The notes beneath the pieces were generated by a model. The model saw only the letters and a list, made by a program, of their open reading frames with translations, was not told where the DNA came from and searched no databases. Shown here piece by piece: positions 19,216-27,770 of a stretch of 64,000 bases of DNA. The stretch covers positions 62,001 through 126,000 of the forward strand of contig NZ_JAKXMK010000024.1 in assembly GCF_022524485.1 (NCBI RefSeq). The letters run 5' to 3'. This DNA is from Pseudonocardia alaniniphila. GTDB lineage: Bacteria > Actinomycetota > Actinomycetes > Mycobacteriales > Pseudonocardiaceae. Positions within the stretch are counted from its first letter, which is position 1; every line of letters begins with the position of its first letter. A program made the translations under genes and the position numbers.

Positions 19216-19974
19216 ATGGGACACAAGTTCGAGCTCACCAAGGAAATCGAGATGGCGGCCGGCCCGGAGCAGATCTGGGACGCCATCGCCACCGGCCCGG
19301 GTATCGACTCCTGGTTCATGGGTCGCAGCGAGGTCGAGCCCGGCGAAGGCGGGCGCACCCGGTTTGCCATGGCCGGCTACGTCGAGGAGTCGACGGTGAC
19401 GGCATGGGAACCCGGGAAGCGGTTCGCGCACCGGAGCGAACCAGGGCCGGACGGCACCTTCATGGCACTGGAGTACCTCATCGAGGGGCGCGACCAGGGC
19501 GCCACCGTGCTGCGGATGGTGCAGAGCGGTGTCCTTGGAGACGACTGGGAGACCGAGTACGAGGCCATGGGCCTCGGATGGGACATGTACCTGGCCACGC
19601 TGGCGGCGTACGTGACGCACTTTCCCGGCCGTACCGGCACTCCCGTCTCGGCGTTCCGGCCGGGTGCCGGCGACCCGGACCAGGTCTGGGCGGCCGTGGC
19701 CGGCGCGTTCGGCCTCACCGGCGCCGTCACCGAGGGCGAGCGGGCCCGGCTCGAGCTACCCGGGCTGCCGCCGATCGACGGCGTGGTGGACCTCGCCGGC
19801 CTGCCGACGTACTTCGGTGTGCGCACTCCGGACGCCCTCTACCGGTTCCTGCACTCCGGTACGGACCGCGGCAACGCGCTGGTGGTCGGGCACCACATCT
19901 TCGCGTCCGACTCGGATCCCGCCCGGACCGACCAGGCCTGGCAGGAGTGGCTCACCCGCCTGCCGATCGCCTGA
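19216..19974 (+). CDS. SRPBCC (START-like, AHSA1-type) domain protein
   Basis: 252 aa; ATG 19216 after GAGAGG. The N-terminal half (about 1-145) is a Bet v1-like fold: FELTKEIEMAAGPEQIWDAI, SWFMGRSEVEPGEGGR and the long C-terminal helix GWDMYLATLAAYVTHF. The remaining 100 residues form a second, smaller domain also seen in other actinobacterial SRPBCC proteins. Such proteins bind hydrophobic ligands; no catalytic assignment is possible. It is the third gene of the ArsR-like unit. Confidence 0.82.
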   Translation: MGHKFELTKEIEMAAGPEQIWDAIATGPGIDSWFMGRSEVEPGEGGRTRFAMAGYVEESTVTAWEPGKRFAHRSEPGPDGTFMALEYLIEGRDQGATVLRMVQSGVLGDDWETEYEAMGLGWDMYLATLAAYVTHFPGRTGTPVSAFRPGAGDPDQVWAAVAGAFGLTGAVTEGERARLELPGLPPIDGVVDLAGLPTYFGVRTPDALYRFLHSGTDRGNALVVGHHIFASDSDPARTDQAWQEWLTRLPIA

Positions 19975-20024
19975 CCAGGCAGCCTCGCGCCGGCGAGCGA
20001 ACGGCCCACCCAGCCCGCGGGTTC

Positions 20025-20071
20025 ACACGGTCCTCGCAACACCTCGACCTGAGGAGTTGCGGGGACCGTGT
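20025..20071. terminator. Bidirectional hairpin between convergent genes
   Basis: A 16-base stem (20025-20040 with 20056-20071, one G-T pair) whose loop contains an inner CCTC/GAGG pairing. It sits between the SRPBCC gene and the end of phosphoesterase paralogue 2, so it can serve both strands. Confidence 0.7.
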
Positions 20072-20113
20072 CGTTCTCAGGTGATGTCGAGCGGGCCGTC
20101 CGCCGTTCCGCTC

Positions 20114-22525
20114 CTAGGGGTGGTTCATCTCCTGCATGTTCTGCGACGGCTTCACCGCGCTGTACGGCGTGAGGTCCGGCTTCGAGGTGAAGGCGTTGAC
20201 CATCGGCGTCGCCGCCGCGTCGTACTGGGTGAGCGGCGGCAGCCCGAGGATGAGCTCGACCGTCCGCAGCATCGAGACGGTGCTGTAGAAGGTGGAGTCG
20301 ACCCTGCCCGTGTGGCTGTACGGGCTGATCACCTGGGCCACCGTGCGATGGCCGTCGACGTGGTCGCCGCCGCTGTTGGAGTCCACCTCGGTCACGAAGA
20401 TCGCGGTGGAGGACCAGAAGTCGGAGTGCGAGACGGCGTCGACGATCTGGCCCAGCGCCCAGTCGTTGTCGGCGACGTAGGCCGCCGGCGTCGGCGAGCC
20501 CGGCTTCGGCCCGGCGTTGCGGTCGTTGGGCAGGCTGATCAGCTCCGCTGCCGGCAGGTTGTTGTCGGCGACGTAGCCGTCGAACTCCTTCTTCCACTCC
20601 GCGAAGCGCGCGTTGCCGCAGTTCACGCCCGCCGCCGGGGCGAAGCTCCTGGGGGAGTCGGGGCAGGTGAGGTCGAACCCGCGGTAGTTGTGGTCGGTGT
20701 TCGCGTCCAGCACCGGGTCGGCGGCCTTCGCCGACCCGTCCGGCTGGATGTTGGTGAACACGCCGTAGTTGCGGAACGGCACGTGGTAGTCGGCCATCTG
20801 GTCCCAGATGTAGGCGTGCGCCGGGTCGCGGTTCGGCGCCGTGGCCGGGTCCGTGCCCTCCGGGGGAAGGGGCCCGGTGCGGCCGGAGCTCACGGCAGGC
20901 CAGGTCTGCTCGGAGTAGTCGTTGGAGTTCCCGGCGACGGCCCAGTTCCACCCCTGGGCGCCGACCTCGGCGGGGGAGTAGAAGTTGTCGAAGTCGCCGA
21001 ACGTCCGGGCCAGCCTGCGTGAGTTCGGTGTGGACTCGTTGCCGAACACGTTGAGCGCCGCGTCGCCGTTGCCCCTGCCCAGGCTGCCGAGCTCCTCGTC
21101 GTAGCTCTGGCCCTCACGCACCACGTAGATCACGTGCTTGATCGGGCTCTGCACGCCCGGCTTCAACGGGACCACACCCGAATCCCGGACCTTCGCGCCC
21201 TTGTTCGTGCCCTCGGACGGAGTGCTCATGCTCTCGGGCCTGGGATTCGGGTCGGGGAACCCGTCGTTGTCCCGCACCTGCTGGGTGAAGTCCTGCAGGT
21301 GCCCGGTCGGCACGGGGACGCGCGTGAGCGTGCCCACCATCATCGAGGTGACGTCCTGGCTGAGCACCTCCATGTCGGGGCGGTTCGGGTTCGGGTGACC
21401 GGTCAGGTCGTTGGGTCCGGCGCCGAGGCCCTTGGCGTTGGTGATGAACAGCTGGGTCCCGGTCCACGCCAGCGAGGTGGGGTGCCACGAGGTGGGGATC
21501 ATGCCGTTGAAGTGACCCGACCTGACGTCGATGAAGGCGACGGCGTTATTGCCCGAGTTGGCGACGTAGAGCGTGCGACCGTCCTCGGAGAGCGCGATGG
21601 CGTCGGGGTTGCTGCCGATCGGGGCGTCCGGGTAGGGGGAGACACTGATCGTGCGGATCGTCTTCTCCGTGGCGGTGTCCACTACGGAGAGCTCGTCGGA
21701 GTCGCCGTCGGCCACGTACAGGATGGAGCCGTCGGCCCGCGCGATGAGCCGGTTCGGGTGGGTGCCTACCGGGATCGACCCGCGTTGCACGGGCTCCGGC
21801 CGGCTCAGGTCCACCACCGAGAGTTCGTTCCCGCCCTGGTCGGTGACGTAGGCGGTGTGGCCGTCGTGCGAGATCACCACGTCGTAGGGCCGGTGGCCGA
21901 TCGGGGCCGAGTGCACGGCGCCGGAGGCGAGTTCGACCACGCTGACGGCGTCGGCCAGCTGGTCGGCGACCACGAGCCGGGAGCCGTCCGGGGTGACGGC
22001 CATGCCTGCCGGGAACGGGTTGATCGGCTGGCCCGTCGGGCCGGTGGTCGGAAGAGGAATCGATCTCCTCTCCGTCAGTCCGGTCGCGCGAACGCTGTAC
22101 GCGCGGATCAGGTTGTTACCGCCGCCGCTCGCGTAGAGCGTGAGGCCGTCCGGGCTGAACGCGAGTCCCGCGTAGAGGGACGCGGGAGCTGGGTATTGCA
22201 GTGTCTGTGTGACGTCCCCCGTGCTCGTGTCGATCAGCTGGAGCGACTGCACACCCGCCCCGGCATTGCTGACGACCAGTCGGCTGCCATCAGGAGCCAT
22301 CGCAGAGTCGATCGGCATGCCGGCCAGGTTCGTCTGCTTGCCCGCAGGGCCGATGCCTTGGCCGATCGGTGAAAATGAGTGTGCGTCGTTGACCTGTCCA
22401 CCTTGGCCGGGCCCGGCCTGTGGTGGAGGAGTCTGTTGTGGCTGCGCCTCGGCCGTGCTAGCGAAGCCCAACATGGCCACAAGGGCCACTCCGGTCACGA
22501 TCCATCGTCTACCCCCCTGGTTCAT
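20114..22525 (-). CDS. Secreted YncE-type beta-propeller / phosphoesterase fusion (paralogue 2, degenerate active site)
   Basis: 803 aa, ATG 22525 behind AGGAGAGG. Signal peptide (TGVALVAMLGFASTAEAQPQ), then a YncE-like propeller (about 45-420) and a phosphoesterase domain from about 465. It is collinear with the 842-aa protein 2.3 kb away, but two metal-ligand sites differ: EGQSYDEE replaces ENRTYDQE (Asn lost, about 472) and TEVDSNSGGDHVD replaces TEDDAQDGPDHVD (one Asp lost, about 712). The fold should persist while catalysis may not. Its upstream region shares sequence blocks with that of paralogue 1. Confidence 0.82.
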   Translation of the reverse strand: MNQGGRRWIVTGVALVAMLGFASTAEAQPQQTPPPQAGPGQGGQVNDAHSFSPIGQGIGPAGKQTNLAGMPIDSAMAPDGSRLVVSNAGAGVQSLQLIDTSTGDVTQTLQYPAPASLYAGLAFSPDGLTLYASGGGNNLIRAYSVRATGLTERRSIPLPTTGPTGQPINPFPAGMAVTPDGSRLVVADQLADAVSVVELASGAVHSAPIGHRPYDVVISHDGHTAYVTDQGGNELSVVDLSRPEPVQRGSIPVGTHPNRLIARADGSILYVADGDSDELSVVDTATEKTIRTISVSPYPDAPIGSNPDAIALSEDGRTLYVANSGNNAVAFIDVRSGHFNGMIPTSWHPTSLAWTGTQLFITNAKGLGAGPNDLTGHPNPNRPDMEVLSQDVTSMMVGTLTRVPVPTGHLQDFTQQVRDNDGFPDPNPRPESMSTPSEGTNKGAKVRDSGVVPLKPGVQSPIKHVIYVVREGQSYDEELGSLGRGNGDAALNVFGNESTPNSRRLARTFGDFDNFYSPAEVGAQGWNWAVAGNSNDYSEQTWPAVSSGRTGPLPPEGTDPATAPNRDPAHAYIWDQMADYHVPFRNYGVFTNIQPDGSAKAADPVLDANTDHNYRGFDLTCPDSPRSFAPAAGVNCGNARFAEWKKEFDGYVADNNLPAAELISLPNDRNAGPKPGSPTPAAYVADNDWALGQIVDAVSHSDFWSSTAIFVTEVDSNSGGDHVDGHRTVAQVISPYSHTGRVDSTFYSTVSMLRTVELILGLPPLTQYDAAATPMVNAFTSKPDLTPYSAVKPSQNMQEMNHP

Positions 22526-22709
22526 ATGCCTCTCCTTCTCGGCCGGATGGGCCGGCCGCGTCCACGTCGGACGCTAAGAGGGGGTGGTGGATCTGCTTGC
22601 TTATTCAGGTGAACAAAAGGTTGACGGCAGGGAACCAGGTGATCGGTCTCGGGCATCGAGGACGTAAACAGCTGGCACCTTGCGTGTCGCGAGCGGCTGG
22701 TGCACCATT

Positions 22710-22729
22710 AACCGAACGAACATTCGGTT
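22710..22729. promoter_or_regulatory. Putative PaaR operator of paaABCDE
   Basis: AACCGAA-CGAACA-TTCGGTT, perfect 7-base arms. It abuts the paaA ribosome-binding site (GGAGGG). Read on the minus strand it contains GTTCGTTCG, the core shared with the paaZ/paaG intergenic region. Confidence 0.65.
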
Positions 22730-22742
22730 GGAGGGAAGTCGG

Positions 22743-23690
22743 ATGGACGCGCTCGAGGCCCGGTTCGAGGAGACGATCGCCGCCGACCAGCGGATCGAGC
22801 CACGTGACTGGATGCCGGTGGCGTACCGCCGCACGCTGATCCGGCAAATCGCGCAGCACGCGCACTCGGAGATCATCGGCATGCAGCCGGAGGGCAACTG
22901 GATCCTGCGTGCCCCTTCTCTCCGCCGTAAGGCGATCCTGCTGGCGAAGGTGCAGGACGAGGCCGGGCACGGCATGTACCTCTACGCGGCGGCGGAAACG
23001 CTCGGCGTGGACCGCGAGGAGCTCACCGAGAAGCTGATCGAGTCGAAGCAGAGGTACTCCTCGATCTTCAACTACCCCGCGCTGAGCTTCGCCGACATCG
23101 GCGTGATCGGCTGGCTGGTCGACGGCGCCGCGATCTGCAACCAGGTGCCGTTGTGCCGCTGCTCCTACGGCCCCTACGCGCGGGCGATGATCCGGATTTG
23201 CAAGGAGGAGTCGTTCCATCAGCGGCAGGGCTACGAGCTGCTGCTCGCGATGGTGCACGGCACCGACACCCAGCGCGAGATGGTGCAGGAATCGACGAAC
23301 CGCTGGTGGTGGCCGTCCCTGATGATGTTCGGGCCCCCCGACGGAGACTCGCCGAACACACAGCAGTCGATGGCGTGGGGCATCAAACGTCACACCAACG
23401 ACGAGCTGCGCCAGCGGTTCGTCGACATGACGGTGCCGCAGGCCACCGCGCTCGGCATCACGCTGCCCGACCCCGATCTCCGGTGGAACGAGGAGCGGCA
23501 GGCGCACGACTACACCCAGCCGGACTGGGACGAGTTCAAGGCCGTTCTGTCCGGCTCCGGGCCGTGCAACGCGCAGCGGCTGGCGCACCGGCGCCGGGCC
23601 CACGAGAACGGTGCCTGGGTGCGCGAGGCCGCCGGGGCCTACGCCGAGAAGCAGGCGGCACGGGCCGCGCGGACGGAGGCTGTGGCATGA
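22743..23690 (+). CDS. paaA: 1,2-phenylacetyl-CoA epoxidase, catalytic subunit
   Basis: 315 aa, ATG 22743 after GGAGGG. Ferritin-like di-iron subunit: [13 protein letters not shown] and [15 protein letters not shown] supply the ExxH ligand pairs, and [17 protein letters not shown] is characteristic of PaaA. With PaaBCE it inserts one oxygen of O2 into the aromatic ring of phenylacetyl-CoA. First gene of a five-gene operon; its stop overlaps the paaB start (ATGA). Confidence 0.95.
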   Translation: MDALEARFEETIAADQRIEPRDWMPVAYRRTLIRQIAQHAHSEIIGMQPEGNWILRAPSLRRKAILLAKVQDEAGHGMYLYAAAETLGVDREELTEKLIESKQRYSSIFNYPALSFADIGVIGWLVDGAAICNQVPLCRCSYGPYARAMIRICKEESFHQRQGYELLLAMVHGTDTQREMVQESTNRWWWPSLMMFGPPDGDSPNTQQSMAWGIKRHTNDELRQRFVDMTVPQATALGITLPDPDLRWNEERQAHDYTQPDWDEFKAVLSGSGPCNAQRLAHRRRAHENGAWVREAAGAYAEKQAARAARTEAVA

Positions 23691-23740
23691 GCGAGCGTGC
23701 GAGCGAATCATCAGTGCAGCGCGAGCGTGCGAGCGAATCA
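23687..23740 (+). repeat. Coupling repeat, copy A, fused to paaB
   Basis: Starts exactly at the paaB ATG. The first 34 bases match 57375-57408 at 30 positions, and a 20-base segment is then repeated with a 30-base period. Both copies sit directly after the upstream stop codon, which resembles intra-operon repeats such as mycobacterial MIRUs (analogy, not homology). Confidence 0.6.
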
Positions 23741-24106
23741 GGGGCGCCGCGCGACTTCACGGCGGAGGGCGGCCACGGTGCCGTCCCGACGAGCGGCGTG
23801 GAGACCGGGTCGGGCGAGCGGAAGCGGCGCAGCTGGCCGCTCTACGAGGTGTTCGTCCGCGGCAAGCGCGGGCTCAACCACGTGCACGTCGGCTCCCTGC
23901 ACGCGCCGGACAGCGAGATGGCCCTGCGCAACGCCCGCGACCTCTACACCCGTCGCAACGAGGGCGTGAGCATCTGGGTGGTGCGGGCCGAGGACATCGC
24001 CGCGTCCAGCCCGGATGAGAAGGACCCGTTCTTCGCCCCGGCGGGCGACAAGATCTACCGGCATCCCACCTTCTACGCGATCCCGGAGGAGGTGCCGCAC
24101 CTGTGA
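23687..24106 (+). CDS. paaB: Phenylacetyl-CoA epoxidase subunit PaaB with repeat-derived N-terminal extension
   Basis: 139 aa against about 95 in typical PaaB. The conserved part begins near residue 46 ([20 protein letters not shown]) and includes [19 protein letters not shown]. PaaB bridges the PaaA-PaaC core of the epoxidase. The first 45 residues are low-complexity ([20 protein letters not shown]) and are encoded by a DNA repeat, a 20-base unit present twice (23691-23710 and 23721-23740), related to the mini-ORF at 57375. The start overlaps paaA by ATGA and the stop overlaps paaC by GTGA. Confidence 0.92.
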   Translation: MSERASESSVQRERASESGAPRDFTAEGGHGAVPTSGVETGSGERKRRSWPLYEVFVRGKRGLNHVHVGSLHAPDSEMALRNARDLYTRRNEGVSIWVVRAEDIAASSPDEKDPFFAPAGDKIYRHPTFYAIPEEVPHL

Positions 24107-25023
24107 CCGCGCACTCGCACACCGAGGAAGAGGACGCGACCAACGCCTACCAGTCGCTAGCCGAGACCGTGGGCCACGACGACCCGCGCTGGGCGTTCGG
24201 GTCGGGCGTCGAGGACGTGCAAGGCGAGATCGACTCGCCCGTGCCCGACGGCGTCGACGCCGGTGACCTCGCCCAGTACTGCCTCATGCTCGGTGACGAC
24301 GCCCTGATCTGCAGCCACCGCATCTCCGAGTGGGTCAGCAACGCGCCCGAGCTGGAGGAGGAGGTGGCGCTCGCCAACATCGCGCTCGACCTGCTCGGCC
24401 AGGCCCGTGTCCTGCTCGCCAGAGCCGGGCACGTCGAACACGGCGGGCGCGACGAGGATGCACTCGCCTACCTGCGTACCGAGGGGGAGTTCCGCAACGT
24501 CGCTCTGGCGGAACTGGGCGACGAGCTGGACTTCGCCAGGGCGATCGCGCGGCTCCTGCTGTTCTCCACCTGGCGGCTCGCGTTGCTGCAGCGGCTGCTC
24601 GACTCGCGCGACCCCGTGCTCGCGGCCGTGGCGGGCAAGGGCGTCAAGGAGGTGGCCTACCACCGTGACCACGCTGCCCGCTGGACGGTGCGCCTCGGCG
24701 ACGGCACCGCGGAGTCACATCGGCGGATGCAGGACGCCCTGGAGATCGTGTGGCCGCATGTGGAGGAGCTCTTCCGCTCGTCCGACGTCGAAGGGCGGCT
24801 GGTCGAGGCCGGCGTCGCGGTCGACCCGGAGCAGCTGCGGCCCGAGGTCGACGCCGTGCTCGACGAGGTGCTCGCGGCTGCCACGCTGACGCGTCCCCAG
24901 CGCCCCGCGATCGGCACCATCGGTGGCCGTGGCGGGCGCCAGGGCCTGCACACCGAACAGCTCGGGCACGTCCTCGCGCAGATGCAGAGCCTCGCGCGTC
25001 AGCACCCGGGGGCGACATGGTGA
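24103..25023 (+). CDS. paaC: Phenylacetyl-CoA epoxidase structural subunit
   Basis: 306 aa, GTG 24103 overlapping the paaB stop (GTGA). Ferritin-like helical protein with LAQYCLMLGDDALICSHRIS, LANIALDLLGQARVLL and VAYHRDHAARWTVRLGDGT, all typical of PaaC, the non-catalytic partner of PaaA. About 50 residues longer at the N-terminus than many homologues, with an acidic His-Thr-Glu-rich leader. It ends in the same four bases in which paaD begins. Confidence 0.94.
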   Translation: MTAHSHTEEEDATNAYQSLAETVGHDDPRWAFGSGVEDVQGEIDSPVPDGVDAGDLAQYCLMLGDDALICSHRISEWVSNAPELEEEVALANIALDLLGQARVLLARAGHVEHGGRDEDALAYLRTEGEFRNVALAELGDELDFARAIARLLLFSTWRLALLQRLLDSRDPVLAAVAGKGVKEVAYHRDHAARWTVRLGDGTAESHRRMQDALEIVWPHVEELFRSSDVEGRLVEAGVAVDPEQLRPEVDAVLDEVLAAATLTRPQRPAIGTIGGRGGRQGLHTEQLGHVLAQMQSLARQHPGATW

Positions 25024-25544
25024 CGGAGACGGTGCGCGGCAGCGAGGCCGCCGACGTCCGCGCCCGGGCGGCCGCCGCCACCGTGACGGATCCGGAGATG
25101 CCGATGCTCACGCTGGACGACCTCGGCGTGATCCGGCGCATGGACGTCGAGGGCGATGCGGTCACGGTGACGATCACGCCGACCTATTCCGGCTGCCCGG
25201 CGCTGGAGATCATGAGCGACGACCTGCGCACCGCTCTCGCCGGGGCGGGGTTCGCCCGTGTCGAGGTGCGCACCGCGCTCGCCCCGCCGTGGAGCACGGA
25301 CTGGATCTCCGACGAGGGGCGGCGCAAGCTCGCCGAGCACGGCATCGCACCGCCGGGCCGGGTCGGTCCGCGCCGGTCCGGGCCGGTGCCGCTCACGCTC
25401 ACCGCGCCGGCGCAGTCGGTCCGCTGCCCGCGCTGCGGAGCATCGGCCACCGAGGAGATCTCCCGGTTCGGCCCCACGGCGTGCACGTCCCTTCGCCGGT
25501 GCCCCGCCTGCCGGGAGCCGTTCGAGCACATGAAGGAGCTCTGA
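25017..25544 (+). CDS. paaD: PaaD (iron-sulfur assembly factor of the epoxidase)
   Basis: 175 aa. ATG 25017 or the adjacent in-frame GTG 25020 can start it; the GTG would give the same GTGA overlap used by paaC. The N-terminal MIP18/DUF59 domain shows VTDPEMPMLTLDDLGVI and PTYSGCPALEIM. The C-terminus has four Cys in CPRC...C...CPAC spacing, as in PaaD proteins that mature the PaaE cluster. The Cys motifs are intact. Confidence 0.92.
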   Translation: MVTETVRGSEAADVRARAAAATVTDPEMPMLTLDDLGVIRRMDVEGDAVTVTITPTYSGCPALEIMSDDLRTALAGAGFARVEVRTALAPPWSTDWISDEGRRKLAEHGIAPPGRVGPRRSGPVPLTLTAPAQSVRCPRCGASATEEISRFGPTACTSLRRCPACREPFEHMKEL

Positions 25545-25547
25545 GCC

Positions 25548-26672
25548 GTGTCGGCCACCGAGATCGCGATCCCGGATCGCGCCGACGACGTCGTGGCGCC
25601 CACCGCGGGCGGTTTCCGGCGCCTGCGCGTGGCCGCCGTCGAGCGGCTCTGCTCCGACGCCGTGGCCGTGACGTTCGAGGTGCCCGACGATCTGCGCGAC
25701 ACCTACGCGTTCCGCCCGGGCCAGTACCTGACGCTGCGCACCTTCGTCGACCAGGCCGGGGGGCGGCGGGAGGAGCGCCGGTCCTACTCGATCTGCGCCC
25801 CGGCCGGTGGTCCGCCGCGGGTCGGGGTGCGGCGGGTGGCTGGCGGGCTCTTCTCCGAGTGGCTGGTCGACCGGGTGCAACCCGGCGACGAGGTCGAGGT
25901 CGCCCCGCCGGCCGGCTCGTTCACGCCTGACCTGGAGCCGGACACCCACCACGGCCTGATCGCCGCCGGCTCGGGAATCACTCCGGTGTTGTCGATCGCG
26001 GCGTCGGTGCTGGGCGCCCACGCCGACACCCGCGTCACGCTGCTCTACGGCAACCGCCGCACCGACACGGTGATGTTCACCGAGGAGCTCGCCGACCTCA
26101 AGAACGCCTACGGTCCACGGCTGCAACTCGTGCACGTGCTCTCCCGCGAGCCGATGGCGGCCGAGATCTTCTCCGGACGTCTCGACGCAGCGCGGCTGCG
26201 CCTGCTCCTGGGCGCGCTCGTCGACACCGAGGACGTCGACCAGTGGTGGCTCTGCGGCCCGCTCGGGATGACGAGCGACGCGCAGCAGGTGCTTATGGAG
26301 CTGGGCGTGGCGAAGCAGCGGGTGCACCGCGAGCTGTTCTACGTCGACGAGCCGCCACCGGAGCCGGTGCGGGACGAGCCGGTGGAGACCGGGGCAACCA
26401 GCGACGTCACCGTCATCCTCGACGGACGTTCGACCACCCTGACCCTCCCGCGGCGCGAGTCCATCCTGGACGCGGCGCAGAGTGTGCGCGGCGACCTGCC
26501 GTTCGCGTGCAAGGGCGGGGTCTGCGGCACCTGCCGGGCGCGGATCACCGAAGGTGAGGTGACCATGCGGCGCAACTTCGCCCTGGAGGACGACGAGGTG
26601 GCGGCGGGTTTCGTCCTCACCTGCCAGTCCCGCCCGGCCACCCCCACGGTGACGGTCGACTACGACAGCTGA
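25548..26672 (+). CDS. paaE: Phenylacetyl-CoA epoxidase reductase subunit
   Basis: 374 aa; GTG start three bases after the paaD stop. FAD/NAD(P)H reductase module first (YTLR-like QYLTLRTFV, RRSYSICAPA, AAGSGITPVLSI, WWLCGPLGM), then a plant-type 2Fe-2S ferredoxin domain from about 280 with CKGGVCGTCRARI and a distal TCQS Cys. It transfers electrons from NADPH to the PaaA di-iron site. Last gene of paaABCDE; convergent with ku. Confidence 0.95.
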   Translation: MSATEIAIPDRADDVVAPTAGGFRRLRVAAVERLCSDAVAVTFEVPDDLRDTYAFRPGQYLTLRTFVDQAGGRREERRSYSICAPAGGPPRVGVRRVAGGLFSEWLVDRVQPGDEVEVAPPAGSFTPDLEPDTHHGLIAAGSGITPVLSIAASVLGAHADTRVTLLYGNRRTDTVMFTEELADLKNAYGPRLQLVHVLSREPMAAEIFSGRLDAARLRLLLGALVDTEDVDQWWLCGPLGMTSDAQQVLMELGVAKQRVHRELFYVDEPPPEPVRDEPVETGATSDVTVILDGRSTTLTLPRRESILDAAQSVRGDLPFACKGGVCGTCRARITEGEVTMRRNFALEDDEVAAGFVLTCQSRPATPTVTVDYDS

Positions 26673-26713
26673 CTCTCGATGTCGCAGACGGCACTACCTG
26701 CGGCACGGACCGT

Positions 26714-27724
26714 TCACGAGGCCTTCCGTCCCTTCGCGGGGGTCGTTCCCGCCGCCTTCGCCACAACCCGTTCCAGCTCGGCGCGGTTCATCGACGAACG
26801 GCCCCGGACGTCGAGGTCGCGCGCCATCGCCGTCAGATCGGCCTTGCTGAGCTCGGAGAGGTCGCCGTCCGGCGCGGCCTTGCCGGCCTTCTTGCGGGCC
26901 GTGGTCGCCGCCTTCTTCCGGCGTCCGGTGCGCTCGTCCTTCCGGCCACCGCGGGCCTCCGCCACGCTGGCTTCCAGCGCGGCGATCAGGTCGGACATCG
27001 CCGTCGGCTCGGGTGGCTCCGACTCGGTGACGATCTCGCGGCCTCGGCGCTTGTCCTCGATCAGCTTCTCGACGCGCTCGGTGTAGGTGTCGCGGAAGTC
27101 CTCGGGGCGCCACGGCCCGCTCATCGACTCGATCAGCGACGTGGCCATCTCCAGTTCCTTGCCCTTCGCCTGTGACCTTCCCGGCAGGTCGTCCAGGTCT
27201 GCCGGGTCGCGGATCTCGTCGGCGAAGAACAGCGTCTCCAGCGCCAGCACACCCTCGTCGGCACGGACGGCCGTGAGGTACTCCTTGCCGCGCATGACGA
27301 ACGTGGCGATCCCCGCCCGGTTGGTGCGCGCCATCGCGTCGCGCAGCAGGGCGTAGGGGCGGCCGTACTGCTCGTCGGCCGGGGCGAGCCAGTAGGTCTT
27401 CTGGAAGAAGATGGGGTCGATCTCGTCCAGGTCGACGAACGTGACGATATCGAGCGTGCGGGAGCGGCCCGGAGCGATCTCCGCCAGCTCATCGGGCTCG
27501 ACGATCACGTAGTCGCCGCCGCCGACCTCCTTGCCCTTGACGATGTCGGAGTACTCCACCTCCTTGCCGGTCCGCTCGTTGATCCGTTGATTGCGGACGC
27601 GGTCGGCAGTGCCGCGCTGGAACTGGTGGAAGTGGATCGTGTGGTCCTCCGTCGCACTGAACAGACCGACCGGTATCGACACCAGCCCGAAGTTGATGGA
27701 CCCCGTCCAGATCGCTCGTGCCAT
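26714..27724 (-). CDS. ku: Ku protein (non-homologous end joining)
   Basis: 336 aa from ATG 27724 (MARAIWTGSINFGLVSIPVG, the canonical start). The beta-barrel DNA-ring core reaches about residue 250 (LEMATSLIESMSGPWRPEDF). A basic tail follows with Lys/Arg-Ala repeats (RRKKAATTARKKAGKAAP) and a C-terminal SAP-like segment LSELSKADLTAMARDLDV. Homodimeric bacterial Ku binds broken ends and recruits LigD; no ligD is in this window. The gene upstream on the same strand encodes a coiled-coil protein. Confidence 0.95.
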   Translation of the reverse strand: MARAIWTGSINFGLVSIPVGLFSATEDHTIHFHQFQRGTADRVRNQRINERTGKEVEYSDIVKGKEVGGGDYVIVEPDELAEIAPGRSRTLDIVTFVDLDEIDPIFFQKTYWLAPADEQYGRPYALLRDAMARTNRAGIATFVMRGKEYLTAVRADEGVLALETLFFADEIRDPADLDDLPGRSQAKGKELEMATSLIESMSGPWRPEDFRDTYTERVEKLIEDKRRGREIVTESEPPEPTAMSDLIAALEASVAEARGGRKDERTGRRKKAATTARKKAGKAAPDGDLSELSKADLTAMARDLDVRGRSSMNRAELERVVAKAAGTTPAKGRKAS

Positions 27725-27770
27725 CCCTCGCCTCCCGTCGTCCCCGGCCGAGTACCCGATCAGCACCGCC

